In this document: in pieces, positions 35,469 to 44,631 of the stretch | Layout of the letters: each line of letters begins with the position of its first letter | Position numbering within the stretch: position 1 is the stretch's first letter | NCBI GenBank assembly: GCA_023387735.1 | Contig: JAEWHP010000032.1 | Coordinates: 1 to 64,000 of the forward strand | Length of the DNA: 64,000 bases | From: Pseudomonadota bacterium | Lineage (GTDB): Bacteria > Pseudomonadota > Alphaproteobacteria > Rhizobiales > Xanthobacteraceae | Direction of reading: 5' to 3' | Position numbers and translations under genes: made by a program | Notes under the pieces: model-generated | What the model was told of the DNA's origin: nothing | Database searches by the model: none | The model's input: only the letters and a program-made list of their open reading frames with translations

Positions 35469-36767
35469 GTGCGCGTTCAGCACCGCCATGTTATCTATAT
35501 CCAGGGATACGATCCGCGCGGGCTGGCGCAATACTACCGCATGTTCCGGACCGAGCTACGGAAGTTCAGCCGGCTTTACCAGGTCGCGGCGACCATCAGC
35601 CGGCCCAAGGTCGCATCCGACGACGAGATCGCCTCCTGGAGCATCGATACCAAGGCGGACGACTGGCAGACGCACACGACCTACGATTTCCTCCGCTTCG
35701 AGGATTTCATCCAGCAGGACCTGGCGTCTCCGATCTGGCGTACGGTCTGTCATTCGGTCTGGATCTACTGGCGCCTCGTCTTGTCAGGCACAATCGGACG
35801 GTTCGGCAAGGCGAACTGGCGGTTCGCGACCTTCATCACCTACCCCCATCTGCTCCTGCTGCTGCAGGCCGCGTGCGCTGCGGGCATCGCCTTTGTCTTC
35901 GAGAAGGGCCTGAACACCCTTGGAATTCCCGAGCTGTTCAGCATTGCGGCGGCATTAGCGATTTTCGTTGCCTTGCTTGGGGCGATGCTGAAATACACCG
36001 AGAACAGCACCTACGTACTGTACCTGCTGAGCGACACGATCTGGACCTGGGAGTTCTCGCACCGCGAGCGCCCGGAGTGGGACCAGCGCATCGATCGCTT
36101 TGCACAGCACCTCATCAACGTCGTGCGCACCACCGACGCCGACGAAGTCATCATCGTCGGCCATAGCAGCGGATCGTTCCTGAGCACGGAAATGCTGGCG
36201 CGTGCGTTGAAGCTCGACCCTACGCTGGGCCGTCATGGCCCGCGGATCGTGCTGCTGACGCTGGGCGGAAATTTCCCGATCGTCGGTTACCACGCGGTGT
36301 CAGCGCCATTCCGCGAGCATCTGCGGATGCTGGCGGTCGAACCGTCGATCGACTGGATCGACTGCCAGGCGCGCAAGGACGTGATGAACTTCTACCAGTT
36401 CGATCCGATCGCAAGCCACGGCATCGACGTCGGCGCCGCCAGGCGCAATCCCAGGATCGTCGCGGTCCGCTTTCGCGACATCATCCGGCCAGAGGACTAT
36501 AAGAAGTTTCGCTGGCAGTTTTTCCGTGTCCATTTCCAGTTCGTCATGGCCAACGAACGGCCCGATGCCTACGACTTTTTCATGATCGTTTGCGGGCCAG
36601 TCCCGCTCAGCGAACGCATGGCTGCGCCGGATGCTGCGCTGGCGATCGCGACCGGTGACCAGGCCGCCCGCGAAATGGCCTGGAAACAGATCGAAACTGC
36701 CAGAAACGAGGTCAGGGACAAGGCGGGCGCCAAAATAATGGAACTTTCCGCCCGTCGGGGCGGTTAA
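35469..36767 (+). CDS. Membrane protein with alpha/beta-hydrolase-like GHSSGS motif
   Basis: 432 residues from a GTG start. The N-terminus RHVIYIQGYDPRGLAQYYRM resembles the first strand and oxyanion loop of a hydrolase. Two membrane helices (about 127-147 and 157-177) interrupt the fold, and then VIIVGHSSGSFLSTEMLARA carries the nucleophile elbow G-H-S-S-G. An acid (Asp) and late His are likely but not certain. The C-terminus is helical. The insertion of membrane helices into the hydrolase region is unusual. Located between xseB and dxs. Substrate unknown; lipid or ester hydrolysis is a guess. Confidence 0.7.
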   Translation: MRVQHRHVIYIQGYDPRGLAQYYRMFRTELRKFSRLYQVAATISRPKVASDDEIASWSIDTKADDWQTHTTYDFLRFEDFIQQDLASPIWRTVCHSVWIYWRLVLSGTIGRFGKANWRFATFITYPHLLLLLQAACAAGIAFVFEKGLNTLGIPELFSIAAALAIFVALLGAMLKYTENSTYVLYLLSDTIWTWEFSHRERPEWDQRIDRFAQHLINVVRTTDADEVIIVGHSSGSFLSTEMLARALKLDPTLGRHGPRIVLLTLGGNFPIVGYHAVSAPFREHLRMLAVEPSIDWIDCQARKDVMNFYQFDPIASHGIDVGAARRNPRIVAVRFRDIIRPEDYKKFRWQFFRVHFQFVMANERPDAYDFFMIVCGPVPLSERMAAPDAALAIATGDQAAREMAWKQIETARNEVRDKAGAKIMELSARRGG

Positions 36768-37114
36768 GAATCGCGATATTCCGTCGATCAGGCCCGGAAC
36801 CCCACCCATGCGCCGGGTTGGCTTTGGCGGTCGCTTTGGTGTAAAGCTTAACGGTTCTAAGGGCTGAGGAGCGCACCTGCCGCGCTATTCGACGGCAGCA
36901 AGCACTTCAAATAGCTAAGGAAAACGACCGGGAAGGGTTAGAAGCGACCAACGTGATGCATATCACTTGGTTCTGTCCGGAGTGCATCTAGGCTTCAAAT
37001 CAGATACCGGCCCGCCGAGGTGGCACCCGGCATCTGGATTTTCACCGCGCGGTTAACGCGTACCCCATCTCGCGTCGGGTTATTCGCCCCGACATGCAAA
37101 ATTGGAATATCGCT
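36768..37114. other. Long leader/intergenic region upstream of dxs
   Basis: 347 bases with no gene seen. It holds a Crp/Fnr-type palindrome at 36953 and probably the dxs promoter. Confidence 0.45.
36953..36966. promoter_or_regulatory. Crp/Fnr-type palindrome upstream of dxs
   Basis: GTGA-TGCATA-TCAC, matching the GTGA-N6-TCAC core recognised by Crp/Fnr-superfamily regulators and, with one mismatch per half, the TTGAT-N4-ATCAA Fnr/FixK consensus. It lies about 150 bases before the dxs start. One site only, so this could be chance. Confidence 0.35.
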
Positions 37115-39040
37115 GTGACCACATTTAGCAAAACGCCGCTTCTCGATACTATTCGTACGCCCGACGATCTTCGCAAGCTCAAGATCGAGCAGGTGCGGCA
37201 GGTCGCAGACGAGCTTCGTCAGGAAACCATCGACGCCGTATCGGTGACCGGCGGCCATTTCGGCGCCGGCCTCGGTGTGGTCGAACTCACCACCGCGATC
37301 CACTACATCTTCGACACGCCGCGCGACCGTCTGATCTGGGACGTCGGCCATCAGGCCTACCCGCACAAGATCCTGACCGGACGCCGCGACCGTATCCGCA
37401 CGTTGCGCACCGGCGGCGGCCTCTCCGGCTTCACCAAGCGCAGCGAGAGCGATTACGACCCGTTCGGTGCCGCGCACTCCTCGACCTCGATTTCGGCCGG
37501 CCTCGGCATGGCGGTCGCCCGCGACCTCTCGGGCGGCAAGAACAACATCATCGCCGTGATCGGCGACGGCTCGATGTCCGCCGGCATGGCCTATGAGGCG
37601 ATGAACAATGCCGGGGCGATGAACTCGCGCCTGATCGTCATCCTCAACGACAACGACATGTCGATCGCCCCGCCCGTCGGCGCGATGTCGGCGTATCTGT
37701 CGCGGCTCTACTCCGGCAAAACCTACCGCACGCTCCGCGATGCCGCCAAGCAGATCAACAAGCATCTGCCGAAGGTACTGGCCAACCGCGCCAACCGCGT
37801 CGAGGAATATTCCCGCGGCTTCATGATGGACGGCGGCACGCTGTTCGAGGAACTCGGCTTCTATTATGTCGGCCCGATCGATGGCCACAACCTCGACCAT
37901 CTGCTGCCGGTCCTGAAGAACGTCCGCGATATGGAAACCGGCCCGATCCTGGTCCACGTCGTGACGCAGAAGGGCAAGGGCTACGGTCCGGCGGAAGCCT
38001 CCGCCGACAAGTACCACGCCGTGGTCAAGTTCGACGTCGCCACCGGCGCGCAGGCGAAAGCCAAGCCGAATGCCCCGGCCTACCAGAACGTGTTCGGCCA
38101 GAGCCTGGTCAAGGAAGCCGAGAAGGACGACAAGATCGTCGCCATCACCGCGGCGATGCCGTCCGGCACCGGCGTCGACATCTTCAACAAGGCGTTCCCG
38201 AAACGCACCTTCGACGTCGGCATCGCCGAGCAGCATGCGGTCACCTTCGCCGCAGGTCTTGCCACCGAAGGCTACAAGCCGTTCTGCGCGATCTACTCGA
38301 CCTTCCTGCAGCGCGGCTACGACCAGGTCGTCCATGACGTGGCGATCCAGAGCCTGCCGGTACGTTTTGCCATCGACCGCGCCGGCCTGGTCGGCGCCGA
38401 CGGCGCCACCCATGCAGGTTCGTTCGACAATGCCTATCTCGGCTGCCTGCCGAACTTCGTGATCATGGCGGCGTCCGACGAAGCCGAACTGGTACACATG
38501 GTCGCGACGCAGGTCGCCATCAACGACCGCCCGAGCGCGGTGCGCTATCCGCGCGGCGAAGGCCGCGGCGTCGAAATGCCCGAGGTCGGCATCCCGCTCG
38601 GGATCGGCAAGGGCCGCGTCATCCGCCAGGGCAACAAGGTCGCCCTGTTCTCCTTCGGCACGCGGCTGGCCGAGTGCGAGAAGGCCGCGGACGAACTGGC
38701 TGCCCATGGACTCTCCACCACGATTGCGGATGCCCGCTTCATGAAGCCGCTCGACGTCGATCTGCTGCTGAAGCTGGCGCGCGACCACGAGGTGCTGCTC
38801 ACCATCGAGGAAGGCTCGATCGGCGGCTTCGGCTCGCACGTGATGCAGACGCTGTCCGACCACGGCATGCTCGACGGCGGACTGCGCATGCGCGCGATGA
38901 TCCTGCCCGACGAGTTCCTCGACCACGATTCGCCGAACGCGATGTACGCCCGCGCCGGCCTCGACGCCAAGGGCATCGTCGCCAAGGTGTTCGATGCACT
39001 CGGCAAGGACTACAAGACCGAATCGGTCAAGCTCGCCTGA
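37115..39040 (+). CDS. dxs: 1-deoxy-D-xylulose-5-phosphate synthase
   Basis: 641 residues from the GTG at 37115, since the family N-terminus is TTFSKTPLLDTIRTPDDLRK; an ATG at 37094 is in frame but has no ribosome site. Thiamine-diphosphate features: GHQAYPHKILTGRRDRI, the GDG-SMSAGMAYEAMNNAG motif with the GDG...N magnesium site, RFAIDRAGLVGADGATHAG, and the central EQHAVTFAAGLA. It condenses pyruvate and glyceraldehyde 3-phosphate as first step of the MEP isoprenoid pathway. It may start a unit with the following genes. Confidence 0.97.
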   Translation: MTTFSKTPLLDTIRTPDDLRKLKIEQVRQVADELRQETIDAVSVTGGHFGAGLGVVELTTAIHYIFDTPRDRLIWDVGHQAYPHKILTGRRDRIRTLRTGGGLSGFTKRSESDYDPFGAAHSSTSISAGLGMAVARDLSGGKNNIIAVIGDGSMSAGMAYEAMNNAGAMNSRLIVILNDNDMSIAPPVGAMSAYLSRLYSGKTYRTLRDAAKQINKHLPKVLANRANRVEEYSRGFMMDGGTLFEELGFYYVGPIDGHNLDHLLPVLKNVRDMETGPILVHVVTQKGKGYGPAEASADKYHAVVKFDVATGAQAKAKPNAPAYQNVFGQSLVKEAEKDDKIVAITAAMPSGTGVDIFNKAFPKRTFDVGIAEQHAVTFAAGLATEGYKPFCAIYSTFLQRGYDQVVHDVAIQSLPVRFAIDRAGLVGADGATHAGSFDNAYLGCLPNFVIMAASDEAELVHMVATQVAINDRPSAVRYPRGEGRGVEMPEVGIPLGIGKGRVIRQGNKVALFSFGTRLAECEKAADELAAHGLSTTIADARFMKPLDVDLLLKLARDHEVLLTIEEGSIGGFGSHVMQTLSDHGMLDGGLRMRAMILPDEFLDHDSPNAMYARAGLDAKGIVAKVFDALGKDYKTESVKLA

Positions 39041-39104
39041 GACACAGCGCCTTCGGTCCTGACCCGGTCAGCACCGAAGGCTCGGCTCTTGCGCAGGTAA
39101 TCCC

Positions 39105-39683
39105 ATGAAGATCTATCTGGCAGGTCCCGACGTGTTCCTGCCGGACGCCATCGAGATCGGGCGCCGCAAGGCCGCGATCTGCGCCCGCCATGGCATGACC
39201 GGGCTCTATCCACTCGACAACGCGGTCGACCTCGCCGACCCTGATGCATCGCTGGCGATCTTCAAGGGCAACGAGGCGATGATGGATGCGGCCGACGCGA
39301 TCATCGCCAACCTTACGCCGTTTCGCGGCCCCAGCGCCGACGCCGGCACCGTCTACGAACTCGGCTACATGGCCGGTCGCGGAAAACTCTGTTTCGCCTA
39401 CAGCAACGATCCCGCCATCTATGCCGACCGGGTCGCACGATCTCATGCAATCACGAAGGCGGAAGCCGGCCATCTGATCGACGGCGATGGACTGACGGTG
39501 GAAGATTTCGGCCTGCCCGACAACCTCATGATGATCCACACGCTCGATCTGCACGGTGCTAGGCTGGTGACGCCACGGCAGCGGCCTGCGGACATCTGGC
39601 ACGATCTCGCCTCGTTCGAGGCCTGCGTCGCGCTGGCAGCGGAGCGCGCCGCGACATTTCGAGCTGACAGCAAATCGAGCTGA
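39105..39683 (+). CDS. Nucleoside 2-deoxyribosyltransferase family protein
   Basis: 192 residues. The N-terminus MKIYLAGPDVFLPDAIEIG and the segment DADAIIANLTPFRGPSADAGT (residues about 60-80) fit the family, with YELGYMAGRGKLCFAYSNDP following, where the Glu of YELGYM is the expected catalytic residue. These enzymes move deoxyribose between bases in nucleoside salvage, and homologues can hydrolyse nucleoside monophosphates. Located between dxs and tlyA; the next gene starts two bases after its stop. Confidence 0.88.
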   Translation: MKIYLAGPDVFLPDAIEIGRRKAAICARHGMTGLYPLDNAVDLADPDASLAIFKGNEAMMDAADAIIANLTPFRGPSADAGTVYELGYMAGRGKLCFAYSNDPAIYADRVARSHAITKAEAGHLIDGDGLTVEDFGLPDNLMMIHTLDLHGARLVTPRQRPADIWHDLASFEACVALAAERAATFRADSKSS

Positions 39684-39685
39684 CA

Positions 39686-40441
39686 TTGGCTGACAAGAGC
39701 GAAAGCAAACCCTCTCCCCGCAAGCGCGCGGACGTGCTGCTGGTCGAGCGCGGCCTGTTCGAAAGCCGCGCCCGCGCCCGCGCCGCAATCGAGGCCGGCG
39801 GCGTGATGGCTGCCGGGAAGCAGGTCATGAAGGCGTCTGAAGCCATTCCCGCCGATGCGGAATTGTCCGCCGAGCCGGCACACCCCTGGGTCTCGCGCGG
39901 CGGCGTCAAGCTTTCGGGCGCGCTGGAGCAATATCCGATCGATATCGAAGGCCATGTCTGCCTCGATGTCGGCGCATCCACCGGCGGCTTCACCGAGGTG
40001 CTGCTGGCCAACGGCGCCAGCCTCGTCTTCGCGATCGATGTCGGACACGGCCAGTTGCATCCCTCGCTGCACGGCCATCCCAGGATCGTGTCGATGGAAG
40101 CGACCGATATACGCAAGTTCGAGGGCAAGCGCCTGCCCGCCCGGCCCGATGTCGTCGTGATCGACGTCAGCTTCATTTCACTGAAGGCGGTGCTGCCGGT
40201 GGCGCTGTCGCTGGCCGCTGCGCCCATGCACCTGCTCGCGCTGATCAAGCCGCAGTTCGAGGCGGAGCGAAAGCATTCCAAGCACGGCATCATCCGCAAC
40301 GCGATGGTGCATCAGGATATCTGCGACGACATCTCCGCGTTCGCCGCCTCGCTCGGCTGCACCGGCATCGAGGTGTTTCCGTCGTCGATCACCGGCGGCG
40401 ACGGCAATATCGAGTTCTTCATGGGCGCCCGCCGTGGCTGA
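39686..40441 (+). CDS. tlyA: TlyA family rRNA 2'-O-methyltransferase
   Basis: 251 residues from a TTG start (39686), two bases after the previous stop. The N-terminal S4 RNA-binding domain is RADVLLVERGLFESRARARA; the SAM-binding motif is CLDVGASTGGFTEVLL, followed by VVIDVSFISLKAVLP and LIKPQFEAERKH with the KDKE-type lysines. TlyA methylates ribose 2'-OH in 16S and 23S rRNA of some bacteria (capreomycin sensitivity). Homologues are also annotated as hemolysins. The next gene overlaps by eight bases. Confidence 0.9.
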   Translation: MADKSESKPSPRKRADVLLVERGLFESRARARAAIEAGGVMAAGKQVMKASEAIPADAELSAEPAHPWVSRGGVKLSGALEQYPIDIEGHVCLDVGASTGGFTEVLLANGASLVFAIDVGHGQLHPSLHGHPRIVSMEATDIRKFEGKRLPARPDVVVIDVSFISLKAVLPVALSLAAAPMHLLALIKPQFEAERKHSKHGIIRNAMVHQDICDDISAFAASLGCTGIEVFPSSITGGDGNIEFFMGARRG

Positions 40442-41681
40442 CACCGAGCGGCTCGTCATCGATCACGTCGGCCATCACGGCGACGGCGTCGCTCTGGCGG
40501 GCGGGGCCAGGATCTACGTGCCCTATACGATCGGCGGCGATACCGTCGAGGTCGCGCCGGTTCCGGGACATCATCCCGACCGCCGCCGGCTGCTCAAGGT
40601 CGAGACCGCAAGCCCGGAGAGGATCGCGCCGTTCTGCCCGCATTTCGGCATTTGCGGCGGCTGCGCGATCCAGCAGTGGGACCTCGATGCCTATCGCGCC
40701 TGGAAGCGCGAACTCGTGGTCACGACGCTGGCGCAGGCCGGGATCGACTGCGAGGTCGCACCGCTGATCGATGCCCATGGCCTTGGCCGCCGCCGCCTCA
40801 CCCTGCACGCGCGGATGGGAACGCATGAGGTCCTCAAGGTCGGCTTTGCCGCGGCCAATTCGCACGACATCGTGCCGATCGACCGCTGTCCGATACTTGA
40901 TCCGCATCTGGACAGCGCCATCGAGGCGGCCTGGGCCATTGCAGAGCCACTGATCGCGATGGGAAAGCCGCTCGACATCCAGGTCACCGCGACCGACAGC
41001 GGGCTCGATGTCGACGTGCGCGGCTCCGGTCCGTTGTCGACGGCCATGATCACGAAGTTGTCGCGGATCGCCGAGCAGCACCGGCTGGCGCGGCTGACGC
41101 GCCACGGCGAACTTGTGCTGATGCGAAAGCCGCCAGTCGTTGCGATGGGCACGGCGCAGGTCACGCTACCGCCCGGATCGTTCCTGCAGGCAACGGTGGA
41201 AGGCGAAGAGCAACTGGCCGCGCTGGTTTCGGAGCATTGCAGGCGCAGCAAGTACATCGCCGATCTGTTCTGCGGCGTCGGGCCGTTCGCTTTGCGGCTT
41301 GCGGCGAAGTCGCGGGTTGCCGCCTTCGACAGCGATGCCGGTGCGGTCGCAGCGTTGCAGAAGGCCGCGACGTCGACCTCGGGCCTCAAGCCGGTCAAGG
41401 CCGAGGCACGCGACCTGTTCCGCCGCCCGCTGATGCCGCAGGAGTTGCGCGACTATGATGCCGTCGTCTTCGACCCGCCGCGCCAGGGCGCGCAGGCGCA
41501 AGCGACGCAGCTCGCGGCGAGCAAGGTTCCGGTGGTGGTCGCGGTGTCCTGCAACGTCACCACCTTCGCACGCGACGCCAAAATCCTGATCGACGGCGGT
41601 TACAGGATCGAGGGTGTCACGCCGGTCGATCAGTTCCGCCACACGCCGCATGTGGAGTTGGTGGCAAGGTTCGGGAGATAA
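40434..41681 (+). CDS. RlmD/TrmA-like 5-methyluridine RNA methyltransferase
   Basis: 415 residues from a GTG start overlapping the tlyA stop. A TRAM-like N-terminal segment (DHVGHHGDGVAL) precedes an iron-sulfur cluster site CPHFGICGGC with a fourth Cys in DRCPILDP. The C-terminal methyltransferase has ADLFCGVGPFALRLA, FDPPRQGAQAQA and the catalytic VAVSCNVTTFARD. It methylates uridine C5 in 23S rRNA or tRNA. Which one cannot be decided. A hairpin repeat begins 10 bases after the stop. Confidence 0.9.
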   Translation: MADTERLVIDHVGHHGDGVALAGGARIYVPYTIGGDTVEVAPVPGHHPDRRRLLKVETASPERIAPFCPHFGICGGCAIQQWDLDAYRAWKRELVVTTLAQAGIDCEVAPLIDAHGLGRRRLTLHARMGTHEVLKVGFAAANSHDIVPIDRCPILDPHLDSAIEAAWAIAEPLIAMGKPLDIQVTATDSGLDVDVRGSGPLSTAMITKLSRIAEQHRLARLTRHGELVLMRKPPVVAMGTAQVTLPPGSFLQATVEGEEQLAALVSEHCRRSKYIADLFCGVGPFALRLAAKSRVAAFDSDAGAVAALQKAATSTSGLKPVKAEARDLFRRPLMPQELRDYDAVVFDPPRQGAQAQATQLAASKVPVVVAVSCNVTTFARDAKILIDGGYRIEGVTPVDQFRHTPHVELVARFGR

Positions 41682-41691
41682 GGAAGAATTC

Positions 41692-41775
41692 GTAGGGTGG
41701 GCAAAGCGTAAGCGTGCCCACCATCGCGGGCACCGGAGCTAGAAAGGTGGGCACGCTTCGCTTTGCCCACCCTAC
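41692..41775. repeat. GTAG-ended palindrome (GGTGGGCAAAGCG family)
   Basis: Left arm GTAGGGTGGGCAAAGCGTAA and AGCGTGCCCACC, right arm GGTGGGCACGCT and CTTTGCCCACCCTAC. About 30 bases per arm pair around a 25-base centre. Both ends are GTAG/CTAC as in REP elements. It lies between convergent genes and may serve both 3' ends. Confidence 0.85.
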
Positions 41776-41799
41776 ACAGCCTGCGCGGCCTCGAAAAAC

Positions 41800-42660
41800 T
41801 TACCGCCCCCAGCGATCCTGCCAGATCTTCTCGCCGACCATGCAGTTGACACGCGGCTGGCGGCTGGCGGCCGGCACGACCGGGCGCTCCGGCGTGCGGC
41901 CCGCGACTTCGAGCACGAGCTTGGTGCGGATCGCTTCCTTGAACTTGTCGCGCTCCTTGATCGTCACCACGAAGGCGCCGGGACCGCCGATGACGCAGTC
42001 TTCGTAGTAGAGATCGAGATTGTCGATGTCCATCGTGGAATAGGACGGCTCCTTCACCATGATGGGCAGGCCGTTGATGATGATGCCCTTCTCCAGCGCG
42101 GCATCGCGGGTAAGGACGACAGGCGGGCCGTTGTTATTCGGACCATCGCCGGAAATATCGATGACGCGGCGGATGCCGCGCTGCGGGCTCTCGTCGAACA
42201 ACTGCAGGGAGAAATTGATCGCGCCCGAGATCGAGGTGCGCGACGCCCGGCGGACTGGAGTCTTGACGATTTCGTGGGCGACGGCGTCGGCCGTTTCGGG
42301 GCCGTCGATCAGCCGCCATGGAATGATGATTTTCTGGTCGGTGGAGGCCGCCCACTCAAAATAGGTGACCAGGATCCTGCCGTTCGGGCCGTTCTTCAGC
42401 GCCTGCAGGAATTCCTTGGAGACGATGGCCTGCGCGTAGCCTTCGCGCTGCAGCGCCAGTTCGTCCATGTCCATCGAGTAGGAGACGTCGACGGCGAGAA
42501 CGAGTTCGACATCGACGGTCGGATCGGGTTCCTTACCGGCGAGTTGCCGGCCCTGCTGAGCACTCAGCTGGTTCTGGGCGGGCGCCGCAATACTGGCGAC
42601 GTCGCCACCAGCGAGCACGCCCGCTATCAGCACAGCCCCGATCGAGACATACCAGCGCAT
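41800..42660 (-). CDS. DUF1194 domain protein (von Willebrand A-like), exported
   Basis: 286 residues from the ATG at 42660, preceded by a long open frame that is not protein-like. The signal peptide is MRWYVSIGAVLIAGVLAGGD, cleaved near SIAAPA. A VWA-type domain follows with the metal-ion-dependent adhesion motif VDVSYSMDMDE (DxSxS-like), RTSISGAINFS and ISGDGPNNNGP. Secreted or periplasmic DUF1194 proteins are common in alphaproteobacteria with unknown ligand. It is divergent from the Sel1 gene. Confidence 0.85.
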   Translation of the reverse strand: MRWYVSIGAVLIAGVLAGGDVASIAAPAQNQLSAQQGRQLAGKEPDPTVDVELVLAVDVSYSMDMDELALQREGYAQAIVSKEFLQALKNGPNGRILVTYFEWAASTDQKIIIPWRLIDGPETADAVAHEIVKTPVRRASRTSISGAINFSLQLFDESPQRGIRRVIDISGDGPNNNGPPVVLTRDAALEKGIIINGLPIMVKEPSYSTMDIDNLDLYYEDCVIGGPGAFVVTIKERDKFKEAIRTKLVLEVAGRTPERPVVPAASRQPRVNCMVGEKIWQDRWGR

Positions 42661-42910
42661 TGCGGCCCTCCCGTCGAATGAAGATATGGTGACACGCAAA
42701 TTGCGTCGCGCAAAGCGCTGAAATCGCTTGCTCTTCACATTCGGGTTAGTGCTGCACATGAACAACAGTCGGCCGTGACGTGCCCGCTTGTCCGGCAGTT
42801 CCGGCGCGCGAGTTGCCCGCGAAACAAGCCATCCGCTTCCGATTTGAACGAATCCGCTGGCCGCGGCGACAGACGAGCACGGCTGGCCACAGGCCGCATC
42901 TGGCACCGTC

Positions 42911-44224
42911 ATGGTTACGCCCCCGAAAATTCCTGCAAACGATCGCCTCTCGCCCAGGCTGCGCGCGATCGTTGCCGTTGCCGGCCTGTGTGCTGCGCTT
43001 GCCGTGGCGGTGCTGTCGCTATCGTCGACGTGGTCAGTCGCTGCCGAGCCCAAACCGATGGAGCCGGAACCAGCGTTGACGGCGGAGAACGCCGCCGAAC
43101 TCTGCCAGAAGCTGTTTGAAGATCCCAAGCAATATATCGGTGAAGAAGCACTGCGCCGCCGCTGGGACTTGCGCGCCGCAAGCTGCCGCAAGGCATTCGA
43201 CGCCGATCCTGCAAACACCGAGCTGAAGGTCGCGGTGGCGCGCAACCTGCCCTATGCCCGCAAGGACGAGGCGGTCGCCATGCTGCGCGACGCTGCAACG
43301 CAGGGCAATGCCGAGGCCCATTACCAGCTCTACGAGCATCACAAGTCCTGGGATCGCGGCGACCTCGACAAGGTGCCGCTGGTCACCCGCACCGAGGCCG
43401 CTGAAGCGCTGCGCACGGCCGCCGAACTCGGGCATCCCTTCGCGATGCAGACACTGGTGCGCCGGCTCGAGGACGGCGACATCGTCAAGCGCGATCCCGT
43501 CGCCGCGCGATACTGGGCGGAGCGTGCCGTTGCCAACCCTGCAAGGGACGCCAGCAAGGCAGGCCTGCTGGTGACGCTGGGGCGGCTGTTGGCGGCATCG
43601 AACAAACCGGACGAGCGCGCCCGCGGCCTCGAGATCCTCGAGGGCATGTCAAAGGCCGAAGTGTTCGGCGCACGTCGCGAACTGGCGATCGCCGTCCGCA
43701 AGGAAGATCCGGTGCGCGCCCGCACGCTGCTCGAGGAAGCCCGCCGCCCCGATCCCGGCGGCGCCATCGTACCATTGGCAGAAATGCTGATATCAGGCGA
43801 AGGTGGCCCGGCCGACCCCAAGCGCGCGGTGTCGTTGTTGAAGGGCGCATCCGATAGCTGGATGGCCAAGGGCATGCTGGGACGGCTCGCGCTCGAAGGC
43901 AAGTGGGTGCCCCGCGACGTCCAGGAGGCGGTGCGCCTGATCGACATCAGCAGCGCCTATGATTTCGACGCCCGCCTGCAGGTGTTGCGGCTGCTGGCCG
44001 AAAATCCGGAAGCGCGGGTCAGCTACCCCAAGCGCGTGCTGTATGACGCCGTGCAGGCCGCGGAACTGGACGAACCCGGCGCGATGAAAGCACTGGTCGA
44101 GCTTAAACTGTCGGCAAACGCCCAGTTTCAGGACCGGCCCGGAGCCTGTAAACTGATCGAGACGGCCGTCAGCCGCGGCGATCAGACCATGACGCAACGG
44201 TTGGCGGACTGCCGCGCCAAGTAG
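42911..44224 (+). CDS. Exported Sel1/TPR-repeat protein
   Basis: 437 residues. A hydrophobic helix at about 17-42 (RAIVAVAGLCAALAVAVLS) is a signal anchor or signal peptide cleaved near WSVAAEP. The rest consists of Sel1-like helical pairs: EAVAMLRDAATQGNAEAHY, AEALRTAAELGHPFAMQ, RAVSLLKGASDSWMAK and EAVRLIDISSAYDFDARL. Such solenoids mediate protein-protein contacts. The function is unknown. It lies 63 bases before clpS. Confidence 0.75.
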   Translation: MVTPPKIPANDRLSPRLRAIVAVAGLCAALAVAVLSLSSTWSVAAEPKPMEPEPALTAENAAELCQKLFEDPKQYIGEEALRRRWDLRAASCRKAFDADPANTELKVAVARNLPYARKDEAVAMLRDAATQGNAEAHYQLYEHHKSWDRGDLDKVPLVTRTEAAEALRTAAELGHPFAMQTLVRRLEDGDIVKRDPVAARYWAERAVANPARDASKAGLLVTLGRLLAASNKPDERARGLEILEGMSKAEVFGARRELAIAVRKEDPVRARTLLEEARRPDPGGAIVPLAEMLISGEGGPADPKRAVSLLKGASDSWMAKGMLGRLALEGKWVPRDVQEAVRLIDISSAYDFDARLQVLRLLAENPEARVSYPKRVLYDAVQAAELDEPGAMKALVELKLSANAQFQDRPGACKLIETAVSRGDQTMTQRLADCRAK

Positions 44225-44287
44225 TCGCGTCCGAGTGATCGCGGCGCCACCCATCGGCAATTGTTCGTGTCAGGACCGCGCACCGGA

Positions 44288-44593
44288 ATGATCGATACCG
44301 TCGCCAAGCCAAAGACCGGGGTCAAGACGAAGACCGAACGGCCACGCCTGCACAAGGTCATCCTCGTCAATGATGACTTCACGCCGCGCGAATTCGTCGT
44401 CACCGTGCTGAAGGCGGAATTCCGCATGACCGAGGACCAGGCCCACAAGGTCATGATCACGGCACACCGCCGCGGCGTCTGCGTGGTCGCCGTGTTCACC
44501 AAAGACGTTGCCGAGACCAAGGCCACCCGCGCCACCGACGCCGGCCGCGCCAAGGGCTATCCGCTGCTGTTCACCACAGAGCCAGAGGAATGA
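44288..44593 (+). CDS. clpS: ATP-dependent Clp protease adaptor ClpS
   Basis: 101 residues from the ATG at 44288 (MIDTVAKPKTGVKTK). Family core: HKVILVNDDFTPREFVVTVL, MTEDQAHKVMITAHRRGVCV and VFTKDVAETKA. The N-end-rule recognition residues (the DD of NDD, and His in TAHRRG) are present. It delivers N-degron proteins to ClpAP. No clpA follows here; the downstream segment is a REP element and transposase instead, so the usual clpS-clpA link is absent or broken by insertion. Confidence 0.95.
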   Translation: MIDTVAKPKTGVKTKTERPRLHKVILVNDDFTPREFVVTVLKAEFRMTEDQAHKVMITAHRRGVCVVAVFTKDVAETKATRATDAGRAKGYPLLFTTEPEE

Positions 44594-44600
44594 ATCTCCC

Positions 44601-44631
44601 GTAGCCCGGATGGAGCGCAGCGCAATCCGGG
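44601..44631. repeat. REP element (GTAG type) downstream of RAYT gene
   Basis: GTAG followed by CCCGGAT-GGAGCGCAGCGCA-ATCCGGG, a 7-bp stem with an inner GC-rich part. The 5' GTAG is the hallmark tetranucleotide of REP sequences recognised by REP-associated tyrosine transposases. It ends one base before the transposase stop. Confidence 0.85.

Noticed and set aside
36995..38926. A 643-codon minus-strand frame
   Set aside because: It is the antisense of dxs, rich in Arg, Asp and His from codon-position shadows, with no family similarity.
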